A stretch of DNA of 64,000 nucleotides, taken from NCBI RefSeq assembly GCF_020382885.2, contig NC_058503.1, positions 18,671,535 through 18,735,534 on the forward strand. Direction: 5' to 3'. The first letter of the stretch is position 1. Each line of letters begins with the position of its first letter. A program made the translations under genes and the position numbers. The DNA is from Scatophagus argus. Taxonomy: Eukaryota; Chordata; Actinopteri; Scatophagidae. This document shows, piece after piece, positions 41,341 through 54,501 of this stretch. The notes beneath the pieces were generated by a model that saw nothing but the letters and a program-made list of their open reading frames with translations, was not told the DNA's origin and did no database searches.

Positions 41341-44300
41341 CTTTCTGTCATTTGACTTTTTTTTTTTCTCTATGTTGTATGTAGGTGGATATTAAAATGC
41401 TGAGCCGCTCACTAACTCACCTTTGGACGGCCTGTGCTTAGAGCTGTGTACAACAGTCACTGTAAACATGGCTACATGCGTTTTGAGAGTCGACTTGCTT
41501 GTTCAGCAGAAGCTCGCCTCATTAATCTTCAGAGCCGTCGAGGTCCATTGAGCTTAACGCTGAGACTGCTGAAAGCTCAATTTTGCCTCATTGATTTCAA
41601 CCCACTCAGGATAGTGAAGGCCGGCACAAAAGAGGGACCATGTCTCTGCTATTGATTCCATATTATGTTCAGAGTGAAATTGGTAAGGAGAGGTGCTCAG
41701 CATGAGATGAGATGGTGTTCAGGTTTATTCAGAAGATGGATGTAATTTCTACTTTCCAGTAATGATTCGAGGAAAATCATCCATAGAGTTTAAATAAAAA
41801 AATGCAGATTTTCAATCAAAAGTCAATGTAATTTTGCTTGTGCCTTATGTGCTATTTAAGGCTCTTACCACTGGGGGTCAGCACTTAACTGATTACTTAT
41901 TCACTCTCATTACTTTGGAAATAACAGCTTTACCAAACACAGATGTGTGCATTTTGCAAAGGACTAAAAAAATCTGTTCAAGACAATAAAGTTTCTGCAA
42001 AACAATTTCAGTGTCATGAACAATAATAAACAGCTCATTTAAATGAAATTAAATATGGAAAAAGACCAGTTAGGAATGTGCTGTTAATGCATATTGTAAA
42101 GGACATGCAGCTGGGCGAAAAGAGCCAATAGACTGACACTCTTAAAGCTGCATTGAGCGCAGAGCTACGAGGCGTTCATGCTGATCCCACACGGCCACCT
42201 TCCTGCCCCAGCGCGTCACATCATGGTTATGTGATGTGAAATCAGTGGGTCTTGCCTTATCCACCTCCATCATGTCTCTTTCAGCTCTGTGCTGATTGGT
42301 TCTCATTGTGTTCATGTACATTAAGTTTCATCTCACGCATGGTGCTCACCCCATGTGCTGTGTTTAATTTTTCCCTCCACTATGCAGACGCCTCAAGTGT
42401 TATCATTTAACAACGCACATCGGGTTTCTTATTAATCACACCTTGAATGGTGTATTGTCTTTGATGTCCTGTTAATAATGCAGCAGCTGTAGTTTCTATT
42501 CAGCCAAACCCCTTTTAGCGGAGTTTATTGCTCTCTGGCACAATCTCTCACGAGCTCACTAGATTCATTTGGATACAGCAAGGCCAAGAGCAGAACCTCA
42601 CCAATTAGCACAGCTGTATCCTCGTTTAGCGCTGCAGCCAGTCTAACTTTCTTTGCAATAACATTTCAAAGCAGCTGTGTCTCAGTCTTGCAGGTCATGC
42701 AGTACAACAGTGGATTAATCAGCCTCCAAGCTAGCATGGCCGTATATGTGTGATTCTACAGATTAAGGGTGTCTTATAGTGAGGGAGAGATGAACTCAGA
42801 TTTAAAATTAAAAAATAAAAAAGAGAGGCAAGTACTATAAAGTCTAAACTCCCACCAGAGGCATGTTGGATAGACTTGATTTAATGTGCAGCATGATAGA
42901 TTCAAACAGCATGCTTTGAAAGGTTTAAGTCAGATTCAGCAGCTATTTATTCAAATTGGTTTTGTCTAAGTCAGAATAAATAAAGATTGGATGTGTGTAA
43001 AACAAAGCATGGAAAAAAAAGAGAATGAGGAAAAGGCAGGCAAGAGGGATCATAGAAATCCAAAGTGAGTCAGAAGAGGCAGCAGTGAAGGATGGAGGCG
43101 TACGGGGAACTCAACCCTTGTAGGAAACTGAGCTTCTTCTCATTTTCTCAAGAGATTAGAGGGCAGCAGTGGCAGATCAAGGAGATAAAAAAGAGATGAG
43201 CCAAAAGAAGGCAACACTGAAAAAATATAGATAGGTTCAAATGAACAGAAATCAGATACAAAAAGAGTACAAGAATAAAGATAAAATATAAAGAGGCATT
43301 CCTCTCATTTTTCCACATGAAGAGTCACAGGAAGGTAAACTCAGGTGCTCTCAGCAATCTCTAACTTCTAACAGTTTGTGATCAGTCCAAAGTTTTCAGC
43401 TTTTTTATGGTGTGTCTACTACTTGTAGCAGCACTTACAGAAATTTGTGTAGCATTAAATTGTGTATTTTTTTATGTGTGCAAACACAATCAAAAGGTGC
43501 ACTCTCAGCGGCATCAGCGGCACTGGGGGTGGAGCCCCAAAGAGTCGCAAGATAAGGAAAGAGAAACACTAATTTTCCTTTTCCCTTTTTCTTTTGTTCA
43601 TTGGATACATTACTGTAAAATTTTAAAAAAGAGAAATTTAGCAGGGAAAAGTCTCTTTGGTAGAACTGCTGACGACTCAAAGACATCTGAAACCTCAGAA
43701 GGAGCTTTGGATTTTATTTAACAGGTCGCAAGGCAAAACGTTTGGGGCCACCTGGTTTAATCTTTTAATGGGATGAGGTGAATGAGCTTGGTTTTGGCCA
43801 ACTCATTTTCGAGATTGGTGAAAAGAGGATTGAGGCAGCCAGAGAATGAAGCAGGACAACAAAATGTTTTTGATCAGGTGGCAGGACCACAGAGGAATTA
43901 AAAGTATCAGGCAACATGCAGTACTTGTTCGTGGGTTCGATAAGCCTCTCTCACTTTATCAATGGTGTTGTGCATTGTTGCATTGTTAATGACAATAGAC
44001 TGGTGACTGCGATCAATAGATTTTATTGGGATGTGGCTGAGGATATTGGAGGAGGCACTTGAGGCAGCAAAATCTTTAATGCTAATGCTTGGCTGTAATG
44101 TGTAGATTTGTTCAGGGATGCTCTGTTGTTTGTTTATGCTTACAGTTTATGGAGAATTAATGTGTCTTGTATGGATACAGGAATTCCCTTGGACTGATTT
44201 TTTAAAGGTTATGCAATTTTTGTTACCTACTGATGGTTTATATCGTTATGTTCTTGAAGTTTTCACTTCACTTCATTTTTAGTAATAGTTGAAGAGGGTG

Positions 44301-46731
44301 TAACCACTTTAAAGGAACACCTGATATTGTGAAAACAGCCTTCTCGGTTGCCACTTTGGTCGATAAAACACGATCAAGGGTCCTCTGAGTCAGTGCAACA
44401 GGCTGCCCTGCATGCTGAACAATGAGTCGGCCTTCGTGTATCTCCAAATGGTTCAACAGTTAGTTGCTCTCTATGGCAAGAATAAAGAAAACTACTCAGG
44501 GGGTTTTACCGACAACCAACCTTCATTTCATACCTCAACATACTGTGTATCAGACCTGCTGTTCGCACAGTAAAGTGTATTTCTAGAAAAATGTAATTAA
44601 TTCTCCTCTATATGAGAAAAGGTGAGGTGATAGGAGGTAAAAGGTCTATCAGATAGTTGTAGTTCTGCATGATGATCACTTTTGACCCTTGGGGATTGAC
44701 AAGATAAGACACACATTATGACCCCGCCCCCAAGACCTGTAGAAACACAACAGAATAAGAAGATCAGGTTTAAATTCAGGTCCAAAGACAGCCAAGCAGA
44801 ACAAACTGAAATGGATACAAGTTATCTCATTCCTGCTTAGTGTGCCTTGTGAACTGGATTGTTAAAATGACTCTGAGGGTGAGTCATTTGAATTCGTTTC
44901 CTAAAAACACTGAGCTTGCAGGCCGCTGAAATGGTCCCTGTCGCCTTTCACATAATTTTATTTTGTGATTTTCAAAACTCAGAAAAACTGGATTATTTTT
45001 ATGTGCAATCGCAGAAAATTTGAAGGTTTGGAAAAGGTATTGTTGATGACTTGGATTTCCATTGATTTTTCTGAGTGCGAATCTGACAGGCTGCTACTTT
45101 CTGGGTCATAACTGCCATAGATGTGTTTTGCATTACTGAAAACTTTAAACAGGAAGAAAACAAATAAGCCACTGCATTACGGTCTTCATTTGAGGACGTG
45201 CTGTCTGTGCTCTAAGAAAAGAAGCCAAAGAAAAGAGGCCTTTCATCTTATGTGTGAGGGCAGACTGAGGTGCCCTCAGACATCAACGTTTCCTGGGTAA
45301 CCAAGTTAATGTCTGGCTATTCTGACGAAAACCACATGTACAGTATAAAAGAACTGCTCATTGATCATAAAAAAATAAATGAACGTGTTGTCCCCCTTAA
45401 GCTGCACTGTGCATTTGAACATAAAATCAGTGAATGCTCACAGTGCAGTCAGACTACAGCACAATGAGAACAGAAGTCCTAAAGATCTTAGTGGCAGGAC
45501 CCATGGGTGCTGGTTGTGATGAAAAATGGAGGTGAAGGGGGTGGAGGAGGGACCCATTGATCTGACACTGACAGCAGCAGAGAAAGGAGTAGTTTATACA
45601 TGAGGACTATCTTCCTGTTTCATGATTCATCTTCAAAAACCTGCCACATAAGGTCAAGATCACTTAAGCAGAAGAGTTATAAGACTGAAGAACTGGAATT
45701 AAAAAGCCCTCCGATGTCATAAGTCTATCTAAGAGACAGCGATACAGAGTGTCTCCAAGGGGGCCATGCAGAACAGGATTCAAAAGTGAAATCTAACAAG
45801 TGTGGAGTGATGTGATCCTCAAGGCCACACATTTAACAAAGACAGGTTAAGTAAGACCAAGAGACCAAACAGGTAAAGAAAAAAATCAGGCAGAGGGCAT
45901 GAAAAACAAGCAGCAAACACAGAAAGGAATGAAGGAAGAGAGTCATGTATGAAAGTGAAATGACTGGACAGCTCAGCGAGGAACATGTCTGACAGGTGCA
46001 AATGAGCCTTTATATGTAAGGTTAATGAGGGAAGTGGGAGCAGGTGAGAAGGTGGGCGGGGCCGTCAGGTGTTCAGGTGTGAATGGCAGGACAGGGTCTG
46101 AAAAGACACTGATGTGAACCAAGCTGGTGTTGAGACACACTGCTGCAGTTTGATGTTCCTTCTGAACGTCTGCCATGTGAACTGTTTCATTACCTGCAAA
46201 GTCACGATTTTAATCCTCAATCATTTTTTTAAATACAAAAATTAATCTCAATTTTCTAATGGTAAAAAAGTCACTGAATGTCTTATTTTTTTTAAGCTAC
46301 TGGTCCTTTGACAGTCTGATGTACACTCTCCAATAATGTAAACATTTTAAATAGAAGGCTTGAGTGGATGGAGGACATAACAACATTTTAACCACACATC
46401 CCTGCTGTAGAATTTTAAGGTTTCTTTCCTCTATTGCCTGTGTGAGGAGTAGTTTCAAAAGCTCACTGCACTCACTTAAACTTGATCACCTTATCACTTT
46501 TTGAAAGGGATTCTTACTCACACACACACACACAAATCCATTATCCTCCCACAAAAGAGCTCACTGACGTAACTTTCACTCACCCCACTGAAACACAGGA
46601 GAAACTCACTCCCGCATTAGTTTATTAGTTTATTCATTAGTTTTTTTTTAAATTTAATTTCGATAAAGTTTCTCATTACAGTGATTAGAGGATCTTTTTC
46701 CACTTTGGTGGGAAATGGGCTTCCAGATTTA

Positions 46732-46732
<1 letters not shown>

Positions 46733-46822
<90 letters not shown>
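46733..46822 (+). repeat. Compound (GT)n-(GA)n microsatellite
   Basis: A GT run from about 46736 to 46773, a short TATG/TGAG bridge, then a GA run to about 46820. Confidence 0.92.
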
Positions 46823-46828
<6 letters not shown>

Positions 46829-48157
46829 TGCTGTCTTGCCCTCATTAAATGCAAATTGGTTGTGCGAACTTGTACATTTATATTCTGGTGCAGGAACACA
46901 TTTGAAAGAGGAGCTGTATATTGTCTATGTGTTCTGTCTGAGCAAATATTTGCGAGTGGAAATTTAATTTATCATGTTTCAAATTAGCTGTTGGTCCCAA
47001 TTTAGCCCCCATATTGGGCTTTGAGCAAGTACCTCCATGCACCCATCAAGTACAACTCACACAGCCGACACTTGAAGGCACAGCAGCTCAATTACGTCTT
47101 GTCTGTATTTACTGTGATTGGTTTGATTGAACACAAATTTACTTGGATATATGCATCATGTAAGCACATTATCCACTGTGATAAGTCAGGCTCTCATCTG
47201 TGGCTAATCTTTTTTCAGTTAACGTTGTGGCGCAGTCTGAAAGTTGACATCACACATCCTGTCGCTCTCTGCCATCATGACATTTTCCAGATTAGAAGCA
47301 AGCTGAGCAAACAGTGAACTCTGGTGCTGAATGTCTCGGTATTTTGCAGCTAAGGCAACAAATCTTTAGAACGCATTTTTTTCCAGCTACTGGCATTTTA
47401 GAAACTACTATAGCATTCTATAGTGTAGTGACAGGATATTATATGTGGGTTGTGAGTTAAGCTGTGACCAAATGTCAAATTTTAACCCTTTACTTTCCTC
47501 TTTTCAAGAATCTATTGGTGTTATTTTTGATTTCTGAGCAGCCACCAATGCTGTCTCACAGCCATTCGCTTTTCACTTTTTTATTCAACTGCTGGTATTT
47601 AGGATCCAAAATCAAACCAAAGACCAAAACCTTATTGTGCACAACAGCATGTGGAGTATAAGTGCTTATTTCTGCTGCGCCCCCCCCCCACTGTAGATGG
47701 ACAAAACAAACGTTCACAGTCATGCCAGAAGGAGACTCAGTGATTCATTAATGCCTGCTTTCAGCATCTCTTCTGTTGTGTGCACAGTCACTGCCTATAG
47801 ATCTGCACTCTTGTCTTTTCTTTATCTTTTCACCTCCGTGGGCAGAGGAGTCACAGAACACAGCGATGAGTGGCCTTTGTGCAGTGCTGAGTGTTCACTG
47901 AGCTTCAGTGTGTGGAGCGATGCATGATGTGCAGGGTCTGACATTTTAAAGCTCTTTTTACATTCAGTGCTGAAATTCTGAAGACTTTTCTTTGTGCTCA
48001 TTTAAAATATTATCTTAAGAGGTGGACCTACAAGCAAGTGATTTGTGAAAATAGCATGGAAACCAGATAACGTGCCCATCAACATTTATTTTTGACTTTT
48101 TTTTTTGTATGTCCGCAGTTAAAGTCGTGAAATAAAACTTTTTCATTTTCTTTTGGT

Positions 48158-48195
48158 GAGGGCGAGGGCGAGGGCGATGGGCGAGGGCGATGATG
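48158..48195 (+). repeat. GAGGGC hexamer run
   Basis: Several copies of GAGGGC with GATGGGC interruptions. Short and imperfect. Confidence 0.75.
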
Positions 48196-51100
48196 GTTTC
48201 ATCGAGGGAGAAGCAACAGGTGCAGTTCTGAGAATTTTAATGCGATAACCTTTTTTTCTCTGCTAAGTCAGATACACATTAGAAAATCTTTATATGCCTT
48301 AAAACATTTTTGGGCATCTTCAAATATTGATTTCTCAAGAAAATAGTGCAGCACTTATTCTTTTCACACGCCTGATCGCAGTAAGATGTAAGATGGGCCG
48401 GAATAAAGTATGAGTACGCTGAATACAAAACAATAAATGTCAGCGTTCAGCATACGTCAGACTGGACACTTTTTGTGGCCATGGAAACAGTGATGTGAAC
48501 TGGCCCACATTCAATTCCACAATTTCAACCGTGTCATTGTGTTTTGTTAAATGTTTGGTGAGTCAGACCCCTCTGAAAATCATTTAGTTCAGCCCTGTAA
48601 TTGAACACAAATGACAAAACAGTGAAGTGTTTTTCACCGTCTGTAAGTGTGTAACAGACCTGCTGATTCACTAGAAGATACGGGAGTTCACAGGAAACTG
48701 TGAAACCAAAAGTCAACTCTGCCTTACTTTAACTTAGGTACATAAGTTAACTTACGTCACTTGTCACTTACCACAAACTTTACCTAAATCACGTAGTTTA
48801 GGTGAGTCACCATGAGAGCTTTGTTTTGAAAGGCTGATCGGATGTTGCACAGTTATTATTATTCCTAACTAACTCGCAGGTGTGAAAAGCGCATGCTCTC
48901 ATTTCACGCCTGAGAGAGGCAAAATGTGACGATAACATGCTTTGGTGTAAAACCGTGTTGTTTATTCATGCTACTCATTCACAGTTTTAGCAGGGCTTCT
49001 TCATGTACTGGTGACTGGTTTAATCTGTGCATCACATTCTTACATTCAGGTATTACAGTAGCCTGAAAATAGGAACATTCATGTATGTTTCGCTGTTATG
49101 CTTGAGCGAGTTGGACTGATTGCAATTTAAAAAAAGAAAGAAAAACACTTTTTTCAAGGACAGTTTCTATGCAAATTGTGTTCTGTTACATTCTTAACAA
49201 GACTCTAATCACAGTATAGGATAATAACATATATACTCCAACAAAGCTTGCAAATTACTTTCAAGTGCACACCTTATTAAATTGTACAATAGCTGTTCTT
49301 TCATCCCCGTTTCTGCATTTTGAATACAACTTAATACGATTTTTATTTTCTTCCCATGCAAAGAAACATTGCGCTTTTCTGATAATGAGTGAACGATCAC
49401 CTTCCCGACTTGTGAATAGTTTGTTGAAATACAAGATTGGGAGCTAAAATGTTGTTTTTCATAATATTTTCATAAAACCACTTAATGAAAAATGCATTTA
49501 TGCTAACTGGCGCAGGTTTTCAGAAGACCCACAGTGAGACTTGAGTCACTCTGTCTGGGTGTGTAAAGTTTGAAAACAAAATTCAAAAGATGATATGCAA
49601 TTTAATGAAAAAGGAAGGCAGAAATCCAACTCATATGTCTAACAGAGCAGAAAGGCAGAGACAGCGTTTACAATTCAAATTTTATTAAAGGAGAAAGTTG
49701 ATTGATGGGTCTTATTCCCAGGATGCTTTGGGTTGGTGATTGCCAGCATCAGAGGTCTTCATGAAATGTTTTCAAACACAGATAATGTCTGAGCAGAATT
49801 TCTCCCATTTGTCAGAAACTCTTGAATCTCCCAGGACACGCAGAGCAGCACCAATTTCTTTCAGACTCTAATTTTGAGACTGAACGTGTTCATTTTCAAG
49901 ACAAGAGTGCCAAATGTGGGATCACCAGTGTGCCAGACAGCGTCTGTTTGGCCCAGGCTAACATGTCTTTGGAGCCCTGCACTTATGCGAACAAATCTAA
50001 CAGCTGTCAAATGAGCCGTCGTTTGCGTAAACTCAGAAGAATGTTGATTAATAGCTGCTGAAATGTGAGAAAAATGCCGCTTCTGTGGATGAAGCAGCAC
50101 TGCCTGGCTCATTGACGGCTGAACGACATTCAGAACACGCTTCACTCTTCTGTTTTCTGGTATTTTTGTCAAATGGAATAAGACGAGGAAAATCAAACTG
50201 CTTTTTAATATTCTGCTCATACCCTTTTTTTGACCGTGAAAAAGAAAAGCAGCTTTAATTTAAATTTTAGTTTTTGTAAATTAAAATGAAAATCAAATAA
50301 CAACTTAAATAATAAAAATAAATCTAAAGGGGAATATGAAACCAGTATGTTGTGTACATGCAGCCACCTTTTCTAATGGTGAGTGCATCTGCATTTAAGT
50401 ACATTTTAATTCACGTGTGTTTGAACAACAAATATTAATTCCTTTAAAGGTATGAGATGTGCTGGTCAGGGTTGTTTTTCAAACCTTTTAAATGCATGCA
50501 TGTGTGGCTTGTAACCCAACAACATTTTAAAGCTGGACAATAGCCGTAAAATGTAGAAGCAGTTAAAGCAGTTACAGCCAGGTTTTCAATCTGTCTTACA
50601 CAATGGAGAGCACAGGGGGGAAGAATGGCTAATTTACATCTATCAGTGGAGTCACGCTGGGAAGTGATCTGGCAGGACTCTGTCTGTCAGCTCATCTCTC
50701 ATCTCTGGCAGCTGAGCAGCCAAACTCTCTGGCTGGCTGTCAGGTCTGAGTACCAATTCAGCAAAGGCAGAAGGTGAGTCTGATGAAGAGATTTCCTATG
50801 ATATTTACACCCAATGGGAGCCTTGGATCGTCTGAGGGGCAACAGAATGAAAGGGTCACCGGGCTGCATGCAGTAGGACATCAGCACACGCTTTCAATAA
50901 AAGCTGTTTTGTTACCCGACTTAAGTATTACTCCTAAACCTCCTAAACCTCTTAAATGTTACTGGATGTGTACCCTACAGGCCATTTTATCACATTTAAA
51001 ATCACAAAATATGACCTAATATATAAACCAGTGAGGAGCCTCCTCCTCATTATCTTAACCACAGGATGTTGATTTGGCTGATTTAAACTATAGACGTGCA

Positions 51101-53124
51101 GTAAAATGCTGATTATCAGACAGTTGGTTTGCCTGGTTATGATGAATTAAGTCCAAGTAGGAAATCAATATATTTAGAGAAAAAAAAAGATAAATGGTAT
51201 TGACTTAAGTGTCCTACTTTTGCTATCAAATATGCCAGTAAAATCTTCGGATTAGAAACAACAGGCTTGTTGGAAAAGCTAAAATGCCTGTTGGAGTTCA
51301 GCTCCGTTGAGCAAAATGTGAACCATTTTAAAATTATTACTGCTTCAACAGGAGCCTGAGCTGGAAAAAAGGACGGAAGGAAAGAAAGAATCAATCAGCG
51401 TGAGAGCATGACAGAACCGTACAGTAAATTCAGTTAAAAGCTCACAGCACCTTCATATGATCAAACGCCAGGTTAGCAATAATGAGAGGAAAACTTTATG
51501 TGAGCTTCATGTACACTTCCACAAACAAACCCACAAACAGTCAGCGTTTAAATTCACATTACGTTTTCCCTGTTTGTCACTGACACATCACTCAGCCATC
51601 TGTGTCCTTGTCCACAATTTAGAGAGTCGAAACATCAGTTCTTGTGTTACTCACATCTCCAACATGAAAGTAAGTTCAAAAAATAGTGAAGCAGCTTTCT
51701 TTAAGATGGACAGACTGTCGAGATTAGAATTTCCTTCCTGGTGTATTTGCCTCCATGCACCACCTGCAAAGCTGTCTATGTATTCAGAACACAATGTCAT
51801 TAAAGTCCCTGTTGGTGTAATGGTCAGGTGTCCCAATACTATTGTCCACAAAGTTTATGTTTAAATGCTGTTTGTGAAGAAGCAGCTAAGAACATTAGAG
51901 TTTTCCAGACAGGTTTTAGTTTTCACTACAGGAAGTATGCATGGAGTTTAACAACACTTAAAGTATCATCAGGCAGGGTGGACTGAACCCAGCAAGGCCA
52001 TCGCTTTGGCATGGTGAGTGGAGGACCTTTTCTACTAACTAAGCAGTAGAAAAATAAGCGCCTGAGAGTAAAATCATGCAATAATCATAAGCTATTCAAA
52101 CTGTTATTTCATGAAAGTGGGTTCACGCGCAAAGGCTTTCTTCCTTTTGGTGCAGAACAGCTTTTAATTAAATTTGCGAGCTAGTAAAGTATACCCTTTT
52201 ATTTCTCTCCCTTTTATTTTGTCTTTCCTCTCTGTTTTCACGCTGCCAACATCAGGCTGTAAAGCTGTTGATTTTACACCCATTACATGCCGGGTCAATG
52301 CTGGCACACAAATGTCAGTCCGACAGCTGCATGCCATTAAAGGTTACCCTCTGAGAACAGGATGCGTACACAATGTGATGCCCATGATCGCTGTGCTAAA
52401 TGGATTGGATCATTGATGAGTCACCAGGCTGGTTCTGCCAGTGTCAACACTGTGTAGGCTGGGCAACATGAGCACAGAGTCATGCCCAGAAAACACTTAC
52501 AGACTCGTTAATGACGAGGTAAACAGGGACGGTTTTTTCACATCGAATTAATGTTTGGAAAAGCATGGCGATAATTTGAGTTAATAAGTGAGGTGCCACC
52601 TGCTCTCGCGTCTCCTTAAATCAAACCCTGATTAAAGCACAAGTGTGAAGTTGTGAATAAAAGTAGGCAACGTTTGTTCCAAGGTTTGGATTCTCCTGCC
52701 TTGTCAGCAATGCCGGCAGCCCCTTCGGCAACATGCTGTCCAACCGCAAGTTGAATGGGAGGTTTTGAACACAGCGGAGACAAAACAAGTGAGTCGATCT
52801 GATCGATTCCAATAAATCTGTTAATAATTATGTCGGAGTGGCTCTGGTTATTTCTTGAAAATGCCCACATAAAATAAGCACGATAGCAGACAAGTCCTTC
52901 AGTGAAACACTATAGTCTGCGTTCCTTGTGTCGGGCTTTTCTGAAAAACGTCCTTGAAAAACACAGAATGAAACATAATAACTTTATACATCAGCATGGT
53001 TGAAGCATGTTGAACATTTCAAATATGATCATTTACATAGCTATACTTTACTATGTAGTTATTTACTTTACTTATACTCTTAGAATTGTCTTTTTTGCTT
53101 TTTATTGTATTATTTTTATTTCTA

Positions 53125-53229
53125 TTTATCTTGGCATTCAGTGTGGGCAGCAAAGGAAGAATTTCATTGTACAGGGACACGTGTTTCTTTCTGTGCATAT
53201 GACAATAAACACTTTGACTTGACTTGACA
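53125..53229 (+). repeat. LINE-tail-like dispersed repeat
   Basis: Contains AAGAATTTCATTGTACAGGG, then GTGCATATGACAATAAACAC, and ends in CTTGA/TTGACT tandem units. I recognise this order of blocks from fish non-LTR retrotransposon 3' ends. It lies about 1.3 kb upstream of pth2r. Confidence 0.65.
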
Positions 53230-54462
53230 TGTGGACTCTGAGCTCCACCTGCATCGAGCACAGACAACATGTTCTCAGCGTTAAACCTTAGATGATGGAG
53301 CCGACTTACAGAACCGACTTGCTTACAGTGAGGAGAGCTCCCATCTGCCGTTTCCCTCAAGCCTGCATAACTTCATCATCAGGTTCAGCTCAGTGTGTGT
53401 ACCTGTGTGGACACAAAATGCACTGTTTTCATTTACTCAGACTGCTGTCTTAGTGTTGGTTCAGCAAAAAAAGGTTCTATAAAGTCACTGAACACTACTT
53501 GTTCATTTCCAAACCAGAAACAGAGCTTATCAGTCAGTGCTGTGTTCACAGCCTGCTTTTGTTGCCCCAATGTGAACAAAAATAAACCATTGGGGGTTTA
53601 AATTATTTTATCATCAATGCATTTTGCCTTATGCTGTGACACTTATAACTCATCTGTTGCTTATCAGCTGGCCGGTATTTGCAGCTTTATAAGCAAGATG
53701 CATGCTGGGAATTCGCCTGATAATCTATTATCATAGTGCAGGTTTAATCTTGAATAAGGGTCCTGTGATATTTTATTGTTGCATTTCATGTCCCCGGAGT
53801 AATGGTGATGCGAGACGTTCAAATTCGCAGAAGTAAATTGGAAACTGCTGTTACGGGTTAGATGGGGGTTTCACAGAGTGTGTCTGTTGAGCGAAGCTAA
53901 TTAATACAGGGTGATGTAATTTAAAATAATAATAATAAAAAATAATTCACTGTATATGTTTGCAAACAGCCACTGTATCGACAGGGCGCGCCATTAATCG
54001 GTGCTCCACGGGGAGAGAAAATGTTAATCACAAATCACATGTTGGAGACCAGCGCGGGGCAGGAAGAGGCACCATTTACGCACTGCACAACTTCGTAGAA
54101 GAGAGTGCGCACAGGCTGAGGGGATTAGAGTACTTTTGACTGTGGCGCTGCGTGAGGTGCATGAAGCTGACATGGCCATCACAGGCTAACGGGGATCTGT
54201 CGTGCCAGGGTGCGTCCTGGACTCTCCGTCTGCACAGTCTGCGCTGACACAGACGCACTTGGTTCAAGGCATGTGTGAGGACCTTCTGAGTGTACGAGAC
54301 CAGAACCTGAATGGGGAAAACCCACGTGGAATTTGAGATCTGATGGAAGTCCGCATCTTTCCCGCAGCTCTGCCTTGGACCACAACTTGCGATTAAACTT
54401 TGCAGTAATGTGAAGGAGACGAAGGAGATGTTTGTTTCCAGCATGAGGTTACACGAACTCAA

Positions 54463-54501
54463 ATGAGGGTGTGGTATTATTTCATACACTGTTGGAGATG
54501 A
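54463..54501 (+). CDS. Short upstream ORF overlapping the pth2r start codon
   Basis: A 12-codon frame whose TGA stop overlaps the likely pth2r ATG as ATGA (54498-54501). Its ATG has A at -3 and A at +4, a fair context. It may reduce or shape translation of the receptor by termination and re-initiation. No evidence that the peptide itself matters. Confidence 0.35.
   Translation: MRVWYYFIHCWR

Larger units (their letters stand above)
41341..53124. other. Gene-poor spacer between mras and pth2r
   Basis: About 12 kb of AT-rich sequence with microsatellites (46733-46822), a GAGGGC hexamer run near 48160, a C run near 47680 and poly-A/T runs. Translations in all frames show only short open stretches without domains. 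Parts near 42380-42770 and 52180-52600 are more balanced in composition and might be conserved regulatory DNA, but this cannot be shown from one sequence. Confidence 0.4.
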
